A DNA stretch of 51,867 nt from Deltaproteobacteria bacterium (GTDB lineage Bacteria; UBA10199; JADFYH01). Positions 39,654-49,579 of the stretch are shown here, piece by piece; position 1 is the first letter of the stretch, and each line of letters opens with the position of its first letter. The stretch lies in the NCBI GenBank assembly GCA_015233135.1, contig JADFYH010000020.1, positions 1 through 51,867 of the forward strand, read 5' to 3'. The translations under genes and the position numbers were made by a program. The notes beneath the pieces are model-generated. The model was not told the DNA's origin and ran no database searches. It was given only the letters and a program-made list of their open reading frames with translations.

Positions 39654-41402
39654 ATGGCGAATAAAGCAAAAATCATTGTGGTGGGTGGAGGGCTTGCCGG
39701 CTTAATGGCGACGATTAAAATTGCCGAGGCCGGATATGCGGTGGATCTTTTCTCGGTGGTGCCTGTAAAACGCTCTCACTCGGTGTGTGCCCAAGGCGGC
39801 ATCAATGGTGCGGTGAATACAAAAGGCGAAGGCGATTCCACCTGGCAACACTTCGACGATACCATTTACGGGGGAGATTTTTTAGCCGATCAGGAACTGC
39901 CCAAACTGATGTGCGAAGCAGCGCCTGCGGTCATTTACATGCTCGACCGCATGGGAGTTCGCTTCAACCGTACGCCCGAAGGCTTGATTGATTTCAGGCG
40001 CTTTGGTGGAACCTTGTATCATCGCACCGCCTTTGCGGGTGCTACCACAGGACAGCAATTGCTTTATGCCCTTGATGAACAGGTACGACGTCAGGAAACT
40101 GAATCGTTGGTCACCAAGTACGAAGGTTGGGAGTTTCTTTCCGCCGTGTTGGATGAAGACAGCGTTGCAAAGGGAATTGCAGCCATCAATTTGGACACCA
40201 ACGAAATCCGTGCCTTTCGTGCCGATGCCGTGATCGTCTGCACGGGCGGGCCGGGACTTATTTTTGGAAAATCGACCAATTCCATGATCTGCACGGGTTC
40301 AGCCGCCTCTTCTCTGTATCAGCAAGGCGCCACTTATGCGAATGGTGAGTTTATCCAGGTTCATCCCACTTCTATTCCCGGCGAAGACAAGCTGCGCCTT
40401 ATCTCGGAATCGGTTCGCGGAGAGGGCGGACGGGTTTGGGTTTATAAAGAGGGGAAGCCCTGGTATTTCCTCGAAGAATGGTATCCCAAATATGGAAATC
40501 TGGTGCCTCGGGATATTGCGACTCGGGCTATCTTTAAAGTCGTCTATGAACTGGGCCTGGGGATTGATGGTGAGCCGCAGGTCTATCTGGACGTGACTCA
40601 TATTGCCCCCGATAAGCTTCAAGTGAAGCTGGGCGGGGTTTTGGAAATTTACGAAAAGTTTGTGGGGGTCGATCCTAAAAAAATTCCCATGAGGATTTTC
40701 CCTGGGGTGCATTATTCTATGGGAGGTCTTTGGATTGACAATAGTCACCAAACGACTATCCCCGGTGTGTTTGCTGCCGGAGAATGTGACTTTGCCTATC
40801 ATGGTGCAAATCGATTAGGTGCCAACTCTCTCGTGTCTTGCATTTTCGGAGGAGGCTTGGCCGGTAACAGTGCGGTGAGCTACGCAAAAGGCATCAAAAA
40901 AACAGCCAGCGATGTAAGCGAGAGTCTCTACGCTCAAGAAGTGTTGCGTCAAAAAGAACTCAATCAAAAACTGCTCAGCGGTAGCGGTACTGAGAACGCG
41001 CGTACGTTACACAAGGAATTGGGCGAGTGGATGACCGAACATGTGACGGTCATTCGTAAAAATGACGGCCTGAAAAAGATGGATCAAAAATTATTGGAGT
41101 TGTTAGATCGCTACTCCCGCGTGACGATTACGGATACGGGGCCCTGGGCCAACCAGGAATTGATTTTTGGTCGTCAGCTTTATAACATGTTGCAGCTGGC
41201 GCGTGTCATTACGATAGGGGCCTTGAATCGTAACGAATCCCGAGGGGCGCATTATAAACCCGATTATCCCGATCGCGATGATAAACACTGGATGAAAACA
41301 ACGATGGCGAAGTTTTCGCCAAAGGGGCCTGTGTTTGAATATGAGCCGGTGGAACCGAAGCATATAAAGCCTCGTCCAAGAAAATACGATATGGCTTCTT
41401 AA
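39654..41402 (+). CDS. sdhA: Succinate dehydrogenase flavoprotein subunit
   Basis: The 582-residue protein has the FAD motif VVGGGLAGLMATIKIAEAG and the covalent FAD-linking His in SHSVCAQGGINGA. The dicarboxylate-site residues are in HPTSIPGEDKL and in RGEGG, and GANRLGANSL is near the C-terminal FAD site. Length fits the non-classical (B-type) SdhA without added domains. It starts 1 bp after sdhC. A 118-bp gap filled by a palindromic repeat separates it from sdhB. Confidence 0.97.
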   Translation: MANKAKIIVVGGGLAGLMATIKIAEAGYAVDLFSVVPVKRSHSVCAQGGINGAVNTKGEGDSTWQHFDDTIYGGDFLADQELPKLMCEAAPAVIYMLDRMGVRFNRTPEGLIDFRRFGGTLYHRTAFAGATTGQQLLYALDEQVRRQETESLVTKYEGWEFLSAVLDEDSVAKGIAAINLDTNEIRAFRADAVIVCTGGPGLIFGKSTNSMICTGSAASSLYQQGATYANGEFIQVHPTSIPGEDKLRLISESVRGEGGRVWVYKEGKPWYFLEEWYPKYGNLVPRDIATRAIFKVVYELGLGIDGEPQVYLDVTHIAPDKLQVKLGGVLEIYEKFVGVDPKKIPMRIFPGVHYSMGGLWIDNSHQTTIPGVFAAGECDFAYHGANRLGANSLVSCIFGGGLAGNSAVSYAKGIKKTASDVSESLYAQEVLRQKELNQKLLSGSGTENARTLHKELGEWMTEHVTVIRKNDGLKKMDQKLLELLDRYSRVTITDTGPWANQELIFGRQLYNMLQLARVITIGALNRNESRGAHYKPDYPDRDDKHWMKTTMAKFSPKGPVFEYEPVEPKHIKPRPRKYDMAS

Positions 41403-41407
41403 TCTTT

Positions 41408-41509
41408 CCTCCCCTTAAGCTAAGGGGAGGGCAGGAGGGGTTATGAGAACACTCTAAGTACACCCGAGTGACATAACGCCCCCTAACCCCCTCTTAGCTT
41501 AAGAGGGGG
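41408..41509. repeat. Compound palindromic repeat between sdhA and sdhB
   Basis: Hairpin 1 is CCTCCCCTTA/TAAGGGGAGG (41408-41417 with 41421-41430). Hairpin 2 is CCCCCTCTTA/TAAGAGGGGG (41487-41496 with 41500-41509). GGGGTTATG and CATAACGCCCC pair between them to give a cross shape. The final AGAGGGGG also acts as the only purine-rich ribosome-site candidate for sdhB, 11 nt before its ATG. Confidence 0.88.
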
Positions 41510-41520
41510 AACAATAAATT

Positions 41521-42264
41521 ATGTCCAACACCATTCGATTAAAAATTAGACGCAAAGATTCCCCTCAAAGTGATTCTTATTGGGAGGAATTTGAAATTCC
41601 ACATAAGCCTTCCATGAACGTAATTTCGGCCTTGGTGGAAATTGCCCGTAATCCCGTCAATGCCGAAGGGAAAACGACTCGCCCTGTCGTATGGGAATCT
41701 TCCTGCCTGGAAGAAGTCTGCGGTGCCTGTTCGATGATTATCAATGGAAAGGCCCGGCAGGCTTGCTCGGCGCTCATTGAGCAACTGGAACAACCTATTG
41801 TTTTGGAACCTTTTAGCAAGTTCCCTTGTATTCGAGACCTCCGGGTCGATCGCACTCAAATGTTTGACGCACTCAAGCGCGTTAAAGCCTGGGTGCCTCT
41901 GGATGGTACCCACGATTTAGGCCCGGGTCCCCGCCAGGCCGAAAAAGATCAATTGGTGTCCTATGATCTTTCACGTTGCATGACCTGCGGTTGCTGCCTG
42001 GAAGTTTGTCCTCAGGTGAGCGAGCATTCCGATTTTATCGGTGCAGCAGCCGTTTCCCAAGTGCGTCTTTTCAATATGCATCCCACGGGAGCCATGAATA
42101 AACACGAACGCCTGGATGCCCTCATGGGCCCTGGAGGTCTGGCCGATTGTGGCAATGCCCAAAATTGCGTGAAGGCTTGTCCCAAAGAGATTCCTCTCAC
42201 CACGTCCATTGCAGAAGTGGGACGAGAGCTGACTAAGCGGATGGTGGAGAAGATTTTTGGGTAA
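41521..42264 (+). CDS. sdhB: Succinate dehydrogenase iron-sulfur subunit
   Basis: The 247-residue protein has a [2Fe-2S] site in SSCLEEVCGACSM with a later QACSALI. The [4Fe-4S]/[3Fe-4S] sites are CMTCGCCLEVCP and CVKACPKEIPL, with an additional Cys in ADCGNAQNC. It passes electrons from SdhA to the heme anchor. The gene is complete. Its separation from sdhA by the repeat may alter subunit balance. Confidence 0.96.
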   Translation: MSNTIRLKIRRKDSPQSDSYWEEFEIPHKPSMNVISALVEIARNPVNAEGKTTRPVVWESSCLEEVCGACSMIINGKARQACSALIEQLEQPIVLEPFSKFPCIRDLRVDRTQMFDALKRVKAWVPLDGTHDLGPGPRQAEKDQLVSYDLSRCMTCGCCLEVCPQVSEHSDFIGAAAVSQVRLFNMHPTGAMNKHERLDALMGPGGLADCGNAQNCVKACPKEIPLTTSIAEVGRELTKRMVEKIFG

Positions 42265-42271
42265 GTTCAGA

Positions 42272-43441
42272 TCAACTCCAATAGCCCCAAGGTACTAATG
42301 AAATTCCTTTTCCCGCCGGGGGATCAAATCTCTCGATGGGTGCTACCAATAGTCCTTTTTTGATCTTGAGTTTCTTCATAGCGGCCGCCAAGGCCCGTTC
42401 TTCGTAGCTGAGAGCTCCTTTGGTTTCGCTGGTAATTTTGATGGCTACGTCTTGCCCTACAAGATCTACCGGAGAACCGCGGGCACTTTTGTAATAAACC
42501 GGATGCAGCGTTTTTCCTGCATATTCGAAAGCGGCACAGATTTCGTTCATCACAAAAATACGAGCCAATGAAAGGGTGACGCCTTTTCCAAATTCGGTAC
42601 CGAGAATGGCTCTGGCAATACCCGAATCGGTAAACATCCAGGCATCTCCTCCCAAGGCTTCTTCATGAGCGGGGATTTTTCGTAGGAGAAACACATCCTC
42701 AAAAGCGCTGAGGTAGTTTCGCAAAACGCGAGAGTTTTGTTTAAACGAACGCAACGTGGCCCATTCGCCTTCTTTTAGAATTTGTCCAAATTGTCTCAAG
42801 AGGGACCAACTCACATCCAGGTCATAAGCCCTTCCATAAACACGCGCCACATCGCGAACAATCGTGGTTTCCAGCCAGCTTTTAAAATAAAGCTCCCTTT
42901 GTGCAGCATCCCTTGTAAAAACGGGGACGGGCAGCCCTCCTTCGGGGAGATGGTGTAATATATCTTCTATAGAGAATCGAACGGGCAGCGTGTGAAATAA
43001 AGAGGCTCTTTGGGCTTCAAAACTTTTTTGATGAATTTCTGAAAGAGTCATCGAGTAAAGCCGCAGCAGCCCAATGCGGCCTGTGAGGGATTCGCGAATT
43101 CCCAACTTGGAGCTGAAGGTAGAAGAACCTGTCAAAAAATAGCTGCCGGGGATTTTCTTTTGATCTACTTTGAATTTGATTGCATCAAAGAGGGCCGGGG
43201 CTTTTTGAACTTCATCGATCAGGACAGGTGTTTTGAGTTTGGATAAAAAATTTTTTGAGGAATGCAGGGCTTCTTCGCGCACTTCTTCGTCGTCGAGAGA
43301 AACAAAATTTTCAACCCCCGCTAATTTTCTTAAAAGTGTGGTTTTTCCCACCTGACGAAGTCCGAGTATTCCGGTTACAGGCCAAAAGGCTCTCAACTTC
43401 TGCAAAAGCTTCAATGCATGTCTTTTTCTCTCATGGGGCAT
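42272..43441 (-). CDS. DUF4143-type AAA ATPase
   Basis: The 389-residue protein has Walker A in GLRQVGKTTLL (residues about 26-36), Walker B in TPVLIDEVQKAP and the sensor segment YFLTGSSTF. The C-terminal DUF4143 domain (from about residue 200) has DVARVYGR, AFEDVFLLRKIP and TKGALSYEE. These ATPases are widespread, often strain-specific and of unknown function. Walker A has Leu where the family usually has Pro (GPRQVGKTT). The gene converges with sdhB at 7 bp. Confidence 0.88.
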   Translation of the reverse strand: MPHERKRHALKLLQKLRAFWPVTGILGLRQVGKTTLLRKLAGVENFVSLDDEEVREEALHSSKNFLSKLKTPVLIDEVQKAPALFDAIKFKVDQKKIPGSYFLTGSSTFSSKLGIRESLTGRIGLLRLYSMTLSEIHQKSFEAQRASLFHTLPVRFSIEDILHHLPEGGLPVPVFTRDAAQRELYFKSWLETTIVRDVARVYGRAYDLDVSWSLLRQFGQILKEGEWATLRSFKQNSRVLRNYLSAFEDVFLLRKIPAHEEALGGDAWMFTDSGIARAILGTEFGKGVTLSLARIFVMNEICAAFEYAGKTLHPVYYKSARGSPVDLVGQDVAIKITSETKGALSYEERALAAAMKKLKIKKGLLVAPIERFDPPAGKGISLVPWGYWS

Positions 43442-43447
43442 TGAAGT

Positions 43448-43475
43448 AGTGTAACTATTCTACGTTTAATGTCAA
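43448..43475 (-). promoter_or_regulatory. Candidate leaderless promoter of the DUF4143 ATPase
   Basis: On the minus strand, TTGACA (43475-43470), a 16-bp spacer and TACACT (43453-43448) lie 6 nt before the ATG at 43441. No Shine-Dalgarno site is present. Confidence 0.5.
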
Positions 43476-43544
43476 ATATTGATAGCACTTACCAAAGGGG
43501 TTTAAAATTTGTCCAATTGAATGATGCCTTAAGCTTAACTCCAT

Positions 43545-46500
43545 CTATCGGCTTCTCCTGAAGTCCAATTCAACTTCGGGTAGTCTAGGATAGCGGGCTT
43601 GAAGCCAGGTTCCAATCAGATTGGGATAGAAGGAGTAACGGGCTTGTCCAGTTTGAGACCACAAGAGATAGAGTGGGGTTTCCAAATGGAGCAGCCTGAG
43701 ATTTCTTCCTGGCTGGTTGTTACTCACGTGGCCAAAGAAATTTTCGATACGAAGTTCTTGGATGGGTGGGGGGCTATGACGCTCCCCCTGCGGAGGAATT
43801 CTTAGCATTAAATAGGCGCGGTCTGCGCGGATACTGTTGTCTACCGTGGACTCTGCTTCCAGTAAAGTTCTATACACCCTGTCTCCCAAGACCCCTGAAA
43901 TGATCCCTCGTAAATGACTAATCGTTGGGTTTTGAATGTCTATCGCAAAGGTGATTGCTCCATCCGAAGAATTGTTTAAAAGAAAATAGCGGAGTCCTGC
44001 GGACAGGTGTGCAGTTCCATCGTGTTCAAAGTGAAATCCATCGACATCAAGCCCCCAGCTTGCTCTCGCTATTTCTACGCTCAAGGCAATGGGGTTTCGA
44101 CGAGGATCGCTTTGAGGAGGATGAAGTATCTGTGGCATCTCCAAAGGGGGACTTAGAGGGCCATTTTCGAGGTTACAGGGCCTGTCTGTTGCTTCATGAT
44201 TGACGATAGAGATTTGTCGGTTGTTCGCGCGAATGCAGGCATTTTGGGATCCTCCACGGACCTCGCTTATTCTCAAATAAGGGGAATGGTCTTCGAGACC
44301 ATAGACAAAATTATTGAGATTGAGGGACATGTTCCCAAAATAGGTGAACTCAAATTGCTTGGGCATTGCGCCATTTTCACCTCTTCCATATTGAATATCG
44401 GCATCAATTTGAACCCCGTTAATAAAAGTACCGGGGCCAAATCCAACCCTTATATTTTCAGAAGGATAGACAATAGAACCCGGCTCAACGCTTCCACTGA
44501 GTCGCGTTCTTCTCAGTCTGGCAAAGGCGACTTCTTCTGTACGTAAATCAAAAGTAAGTCTTAAATCTTCCACTTGGGAGTTCGGGCCGAGGTTAAAGTC
44601 GTTGTGTTGCAAATGAAGCATTTGGAGAAGAGAATTTTGCAGGGCCTGGGCAGGATCTAGTAATAATCTCAAGGAGGTCAGGGCAGAGTCATAAACCGAA
44701 AGTGGACGGACGAAAGGCAGGGGATTTAAATTCAGGCCTTCTTCCCCTTGAAAAAGGTGATCAGAAAAAAAAGGATGTGGATGGGGTACAGGATTTGGCC
44801 TTAGACGAGTGTGGATCGATGGATGGAGAGAACGCGGAGAATTATAATATCGGACGTGTTCCAGATCGGCAGGAATTCCTTGATAACTAAAGCGGCCCTC
44901 ATTTGAAATGAGACCTGAAGAAAATGCGAGTTGCTTCAAAGGGAAATAAGCACGGAAATTTTGGATACGAGTGCCCACAGCTACCAGGGCCCCCAAGGTT
45001 TGATAAGCGCTGCTCACGTGGTGAAATCGTGCATCCGAAATATAGAGTAGGGGAATCGGGCGCTGTGGATTGCTTCGGTTTTGATAATCTGGAATCATTG
45101 AACGTAAATGTCCCAGTTCTTCCAGTTCAGAATGAAAGGCCTGTGCAGGAATTTCAGGGTGCGGGGGGATATTACTGGCAGAACCAGAAGGGATAAGGCT
45201 TTCCAGGAGAAGTTGTTCCACCTGAGCGCCATCTCCTTCAAGATGAGATTCATTTTCCTGGTAATCGACTGTAAAATGCCCTGCTATTTTGAGCCCCTGG
45301 GCATTCACTCGGATCCGATTCAAAATTTCCTCGTGGTGCTTGCCAAGCAAGCGGCCAAATAAACTGAGCGAAAGTTCGGTGTCCGGATCAATGTCCAAGA
45401 TTTGTCCGAGCTCGGATAAAGAGGGAAGCGTGATTTCCAAATGGTCGGCCCAGACTTGAGGAAGGCTCATGGAAAAATTTCCAAAATCCATGGATAGATT
45501 TGAAAAGTAAGGGTGATCCAGCTGAATTCGAATGGGAGTCGTATCGTTCCAGTTTCCGGAAGCGAGGTTGTGAATAATATGAGAAAGACTGGGACCAGTC
45601 ACTTCAATCTGGCGGGCCAAGAATCTGGAAAAGCCAAAGTTTGGGGAGTCAAAACTGAGGGCAGGGGCATGAATTTGCAATTGGGATTCCAATCGATGTC
45701 CACGTATGGGGCCACTTTCACTGCCTATGCCTTCCAGCCTTTGGCGATTGCTTAATTCCCTCAATGCATTTGGGTCATCTCGCGATTCAAGATGAATCTG
45801 ATTGAGCTCCGAGGGGTTTTGATAGGCCTCTGCCAGGCCAGCAAAAAACGCCTGGGCATCTGCGGGACGTATCGTTGCCAAATTGGGATCAGCCGCTGCA
45901 GACTCTGGAAACAAGGCACTTGGGTTATGGCGGATTTGACGGATAAAATTTTGAACAGGCTGGGCAGCATGAAGCGTGAGCTGAGAGCAATTGGGGAAGG
46001 TATAGGTATCGGGGCGGTTTTGAAAATCGAGGTTTATTCCCTGGAAATCGGGTCCCAAAAGGGAAATAAGATTGGGAGTCCAGGTTCGGTGATGAGAAGC
46101 CAGATAATCTCTTGATTCCTGAGTGATAAGGGGGCGGATGATGCGATCGATAAACAATCCCAGACGCATGTCGATGGTGTCTCGAGGCAGGCCTGCCAGG
46201 GTATAAAAATTTTCATAATCCCAACCCAAAGATTCCCAAAAACTGTCGATAAAGCTGGCTTGGGTCTCGCGGGCAAAGGCCTCGATGGCACCATTAAAGG
46301 AATAGCGTAGCGCCCAAACACAGCTGTTCAGGTCATGGCAGATGGAGACTCCCTGCTCCAGAGGGGTGATAGGGGGGTATAGTGGATCGTAAGTTTCCCG
46401 ATCCGGAATCGGAATCCCCGCCAGCTGTCCACAAAAACCTGGAACGCTGAGTACCGAGGGCCCTATGGGAAGGGGAGTTCTTCCTGAAGGGTCGAGAGGG

Positions 46501-47063
46501 GGACGTTGGCCTAAAACCATGGTAGGCGGGTTTCTTTCATCCACATAGCGGACGCGAAAGTGGGGGTAAATAATGGCTTCATCCGGAATTCCAGGCCCAA
46601 AGCGATTCATGCGAACGCCCACCGAGACATCGGCCCGTGTTCTTGCTTGCCAGCAAACAGTTGCACCATCGTGGTTGGCGGTTCCATCGTAGCGAAATTC
46701 ACTGTAGCGACAACCGGGGTTGCCCTCATTGGAAGAGACCCCCAGGGCATGAAAATCCAAGCCCGAAATATTTTGTGCGAGGCGAAGAACGGGTCTTACC
46801 CAGGCTTCTTCATGCTCCGCCAAAAGTGGAGTCCAGGGCAGGCGCGAGCTTTCCAGAATCATGGGACTGGGGGTACAGAAGCGTCGGGCATTATTTTGAA
46901 GCGCGGTGTTTTCGTCTCGGCTTGCATTTGTAACAGAGGGGGCAGGTCTGGCCGAAACGTTTGTCGCAGGGTTGGCCGCTGTATTTGCACGAGCAGGTAG
47001 ATTTATGGGGCTTGCTCCAAGAACTTGAAACGCCCCTCGAATAAAGCCGATGGAAGGAATCAT
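43545..47063 (-). CDS. 1172-residue beta-rich protein, unrecognised
   Basis: This is the last gene of a four-gene minus-strand unit and overlaps its upstream neighbour by 4 bp. The start is a low-complexity Ala/Asn/Pro segment (about residues 15-55) with no signal peptide. The rest alternates short polar and hydrophobic strands over hundreds of residues (for example RIQLDHPYFSNLSMDFG, HLEITLPSLSELG, LKIAGHFTVDYQE, MSLNLNNFVYGLED). This pattern recalls the long beta-groove of AsmA/TamB-type proteins, but no family motif is secure. GGAGG lies before the ATG. Role unknown; surface or envelope scaffolding is a guess. Confidence 0.6.
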   Translation of the reverse strand: MIPSIGFIRGAFQVLGASPINLPARANTAANPATNVSARPAPSVTNASRDENTALQNNARRFCTPSPMILESSRLPWTPLLAEHEEAWVRPVLRLAQNISGLDFHALGVSSNEGNPGCRYSEFRYDGTANHDGATVCWQARTRADVSVGVRMNRFGPGIPDEAIIYPHFRVRYVDERNPPTMVLGQRPPLDPSGRTPLPIGPSVLSVPGFCGQLAGIPIPDRETYDPLYPPITPLEQGVSICHDLNSCVWALRYSFNGAIEAFARETQASFIDSFWESLGWDYENFYTLAGLPRDTIDMRLGLFIDRIIRPLITQESRDYLASHHRTWTPNLISLLGPDFQGINLDFQNRPDTYTFPNCSQLTLHAAQPVQNFIRQIRHNPSALFPESAAADPNLATIRPADAQAFFAGLAEAYQNPSELNQIHLESRDDPNALRELSNRQRLEGIGSESGPIRGHRLESQLQIHAPALSFDSPNFGFSRFLARQIEVTGPSLSHIIHNLASGNWNDTTPIRIQLDHPYFSNLSMDFGNFSMSLPQVWADHLEITLPSLSELGQILDIDPDTELSLSLFGRLLGKHHEEILNRIRVNAQGLKIAGHFTVDYQENESHLEGDGAQVEQLLLESLIPSGSASNIPPHPEIPAQAFHSELEELGHLRSMIPDYQNRSNPQRPIPLLYISDARFHHVSSAYQTLGALVAVGTRIQNFRAYFPLKQLAFSSGLISNEGRFSYQGIPADLEHVRYYNSPRSLHPSIHTRLRPNPVPHPHPFFSDHLFQGEEGLNLNPLPFVRPLSVYDSALTSLRLLLDPAQALQNSLLQMLHLQHNDFNLGPNSQVEDLRLTFDLRTEEVAFARLRRTRLSGSVEPGSIVYPSENIRVGFGPGTFINGVQIDADIQYGRGENGAMPKQFEFTYFGNMSLNLNNFVYGLEDHSPYLRISEVRGGSQNACIRANNRQISIVNHEATDRPCNLENGPLSPPLEMPQILHPPQSDPRRNPIALSVEIARASWGLDVDGFHFEHDGTAHLSAGLRYFLLNNSSDGAITFAIDIQNPTISHLRGIISGVLGDRVYRTLLEAESTVDNSIRADRAYLMLRIPPQGERHSPPPIQELRIENFFGHVSNNQPGRNLRLLHLETPLYLLWSQTGQARYSFYPNLIGTWLQARYPRLPEVELDFRRSR

Positions 47064-49576
47064 CGTTGTCCTCCCCGCCAGCTGGTTAGAGGAAGGTTTC
47101 GAACAGTAGCTATTCCGGGCACACTGGGCAGAGGGCTGGGCGCTGCAAAATCCCCAGTGGGTCTCGCGATGGCTTCTACGCCGCGAGGATCCACGATAAG
47201 AGCGGTATCCTCCACGATATGGTGTCCATAAAATCTTGGGTGAAAGAAAGAAGCGGGGGTGAAAACAGGAATGTTTCCCTCGTGTGTATCCCGAATAACG
47301 ATGTTTCCCCGAGGTCTTACAGCGGCAGCGCCTCGGATATCGTAGGTTTCAGGTTTGATACGGGCCTGTCCTTGAATGCCAAGAGTTCCCTCATAGCGAT
47401 TGTTTCTCAAGATGGAGCCCATCCTCATATTCATTCCTAGCAGATTGGATAGGGAGGTAATGATATTGAAACCTGGCCCTGACAACACCCCTTGCAAATT
47501 GGCGTCCAGCACCGCGTTTACCAAACCGGCTTCCAGCAAGCTCAGATTTAAATGGGCAGAGGCATGTCCACTTTCCAAAGTTACACGAGGGCTGAATACA
47601 ATCTGTCGGCTGAGCCAGGTGAGCGTGGAATCACGACTACAGGTGTTGGAGTTCAAGTCGGATTGGATCTGAAGATCAAAGTTTCGGGTGTCAGAACCAG
47701 GGTTCAACATGGCATTGATGTTGGCATGAAAACTTGGATTAAAGCTCTCTGAAATCCTGTAGTAATTTCCTCTTGCAGGATTTTCATCCGGAATAAGATG
47801 CATTGGAAGAAAGGTGTTGAGTCTGCGTCCGCGGTCGTTGATCTGAAAAAGAAAACCCGTGTTGGGGAGGTTCTGGTTTTGCGTGTGAGCAGAATTGCTG
47901 CTTTCTACGGTTTGATATTGTTGAACAAGATGGGGGAGGTCGGTCAAAAGAAAATCCGATCCATCAAACTGTAAAAATTGAGGGAAATGCCCGGGGGTGT
48001 TGAAGTGAAATTGGTGCAGCTCCACCCGAGTTTCACCGGGGATGAGTTCAATTCCCTGCGCATCCCAGCGCAGCCTGCCCGCAAAGACCAATTGTCCATG
48101 GCTTTGACCGAAGCCTCCTTCCAGGCTAAAAGCCAGATTGCCCGTCACTTCCAGCACCGCATGAGGAGAAGGGTCCGCCAGGGGATAGCGTTCTGACAAG
48201 CGTCTCACATGAATGCCTGGGGCAATTTCAATGCTGTGGTCTGTATTCATTGTCAGGCTTATATTTTGTAAGTCTTCGGTAGAAAGAAAAGCATTTCTAA
48301 GAAGGGCCTCTGGCGGAGTGAGCAGAGGATCTATATTCAATTGAATATCACTGATATTGAGGTTGAGCTGATGAGGCTCTCCACTGAGCCGCAGGCCTCC
48401 GGGGCCCAGGATCAAATCGGGGGAAAGGGTGAGCAGATCCCAATTCAAGGCACTGTTTCCTTCTACACTGAAGCTTTGCCAGATATTTTGGAGATCAAAA
48501 TCGATATTGAAATTTGTGTGGTTGATTCTTGTCCCTTGCGCCAGCAGGAGCAGATCCTCAAAATAAACATCGCTGCTCTCCAATTCAATTTGTTCCCGAA
48601 TGTGGGAAAAGAAGCGAGTGATGTCGAAGGGGTGTTCATCATTGCTGTTACAGACAGAATTGATAATGCGGCTCAAAATGCCACTTTCCTGGGAGGCTGG
48701 ACTTGGACTCAGGAGAGGGGTGGGGTGGGGATGATTTTCATAAAGGAGTTCATCCGCAAGGTCGTCTATTGTCACAGGATGTTGGAAGTGATTCTGAGTC
48801 ATCTCGCAACTCAGCATGCAGGCGCTGCTTTGAGAATTATTTTCTTGGCAAAGGACCTGTTCTCCTAGCGAGGTTCCCAAGAAATGGGCCAGGTCCTGTT
48901 GGGTGAAGTGAAAATTCCTTCGGATAAAAAAATCCAGATTTTGAGCCACATGATCTTCTAGAAGATCCCAAAAATCCTGCTTGTAAAGGGTTACTTGCCC
49001 ATTTTCCATGGCCGCATAGCCATCCCCGCCGCTTATAGTGTCTACTCCATGGGTGACTAGAAATAAAGAATCATGAGTATTTTCTGCCGCTGAGTAAGCT
49101 GAGTAAAGAGGTGCAATGGGCAGCTGTGAAAGAGAAGAAGTATTTTGTGGGTTGAACTGAGTATTGTGCCCCGACAGACGTAAAGTAATTCCTGTGTCCT
49201 CTTGAAGATAAAAACGGGGAGACGGGCATCCCCAGGGAATCTCATCGCGGTTTACATCCACATAAGTGGATAAACTGTAATACAGTAGCGAGAACATCAA
49301 ATGCCGATTGGGTCGGTCTTGGCTGGCTCGGGCCTCGTTTGCTGTTCTCAAGCGGTTTAGCCAGCTATCCAATTCGCCCAGGCGCTGATCGTGATGGCTA
49401 TTCATGCGTGTTCGCAGTTCTGACAACCAGGGAGGGATAGCCATTGGCTGCACGGGACTTGGGGTTGGATTGTGGTTTGGAGCTGCCGCCCTGTGTTCCA
49501 CGGTAGTAGGCCCAGCGGGCGCAGGCACACAGTGTCCGAAAATAAAATGGCGAAGAATGTCATCCCAGAGTTTCAT
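47060..49576 (-). CDS. 838-residue beta-rich protein, unrecognised
   Basis: The N-terminal 60 residues are Pro-rich, then comes a helical part to about residue 330. The remaining 500 residues are repeated amphipathic strands (SALNWDLLTLSPDLILG, LRLSGEPHQLNLNISDIQLNI, LEVTGNLAFSLEGGFG, HASAHLNLSLLEAGLVNAVL). The alternation resembles that of the 1172-residue neighbour and of AsmA/TamB-like proteins, which suggests that the two are distant relatives. No signal peptide or membrane helix is seen. A PHPTPLLSP stretch near residue 285 may be a worn copy of the palindromic-repeat peptide. It starts 3 bp after the 201-residue gene. Confidence 0.6.
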   Translation of the reverse strand: MKLWDDILRHFIFGHCVPAPAGPTTVEHRAAAPNHNPTPSPVQPMAIPPWLSELRTRMNSHHDQRLGELDSWLNRLRTANEARASQDRPNRHLMFSLLYYSLSTYVDVNRDEIPWGCPSPRFYLQEDTGITLRLSGHNTQFNPQNTSSLSQLPIAPLYSAYSAAENTHDSLFLVTHGVDTISGGDGYAAMENGQVTLYKQDFWDLLEDHVAQNLDFFIRRNFHFTQQDLAHFLGTSLGEQVLCQENNSQSSACMLSCEMTQNHFQHPVTIDDLADELLYENHPHPTPLLSPSPASQESGILSRIINSVCNSNDEHPFDITRFFSHIREQIELESSDVYFEDLLLLAQGTRINHTNFNIDFDLQNIWQSFSVEGNSALNWDLLTLSPDLILGPGGLRLSGEPHQLNLNISDIQLNIDPLLTPPEALLRNAFLSTEDLQNISLTMNTDHSIEIAPGIHVRRLSERYPLADPSPHAVLEVTGNLAFSLEGGFGQSHGQLVFAGRLRWDAQGIELIPGETRVELHQFHFNTPGHFPQFLQFDGSDFLLTDLPHLVQQYQTVESSNSAHTQNQNLPNTGFLFQINDRGRRLNTFLPMHLIPDENPARGNYYRISESFNPSFHANINAMLNPGSDTRNFDLQIQSDLNSNTCSRDSTLTWLSRQIVFSPRVTLESGHASAHLNLSLLEAGLVNAVLDANLQGVLSGPGFNIITSLSNLLGMNMRMGSILRNNRYEGTLGIQGQARIKPETYDIRGAAAVRPRGNIVIRDTHEGNIPVFTPASFFHPRFYGHHIVEDTALIVDPRGVEAIARPTGDFAAPSPLPSVPGIATVRNLPLTSWRGGQR

Positions 49577-49579
49577 AGA

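Noticed and set aside
48690-48735. Further copy of the CCCTCTCC repeat in the 838-residue protein gene
   Set aside because: The PHPTPLLSP peptide is suggestive, but the DNA lacks the second arm of the palindrome.
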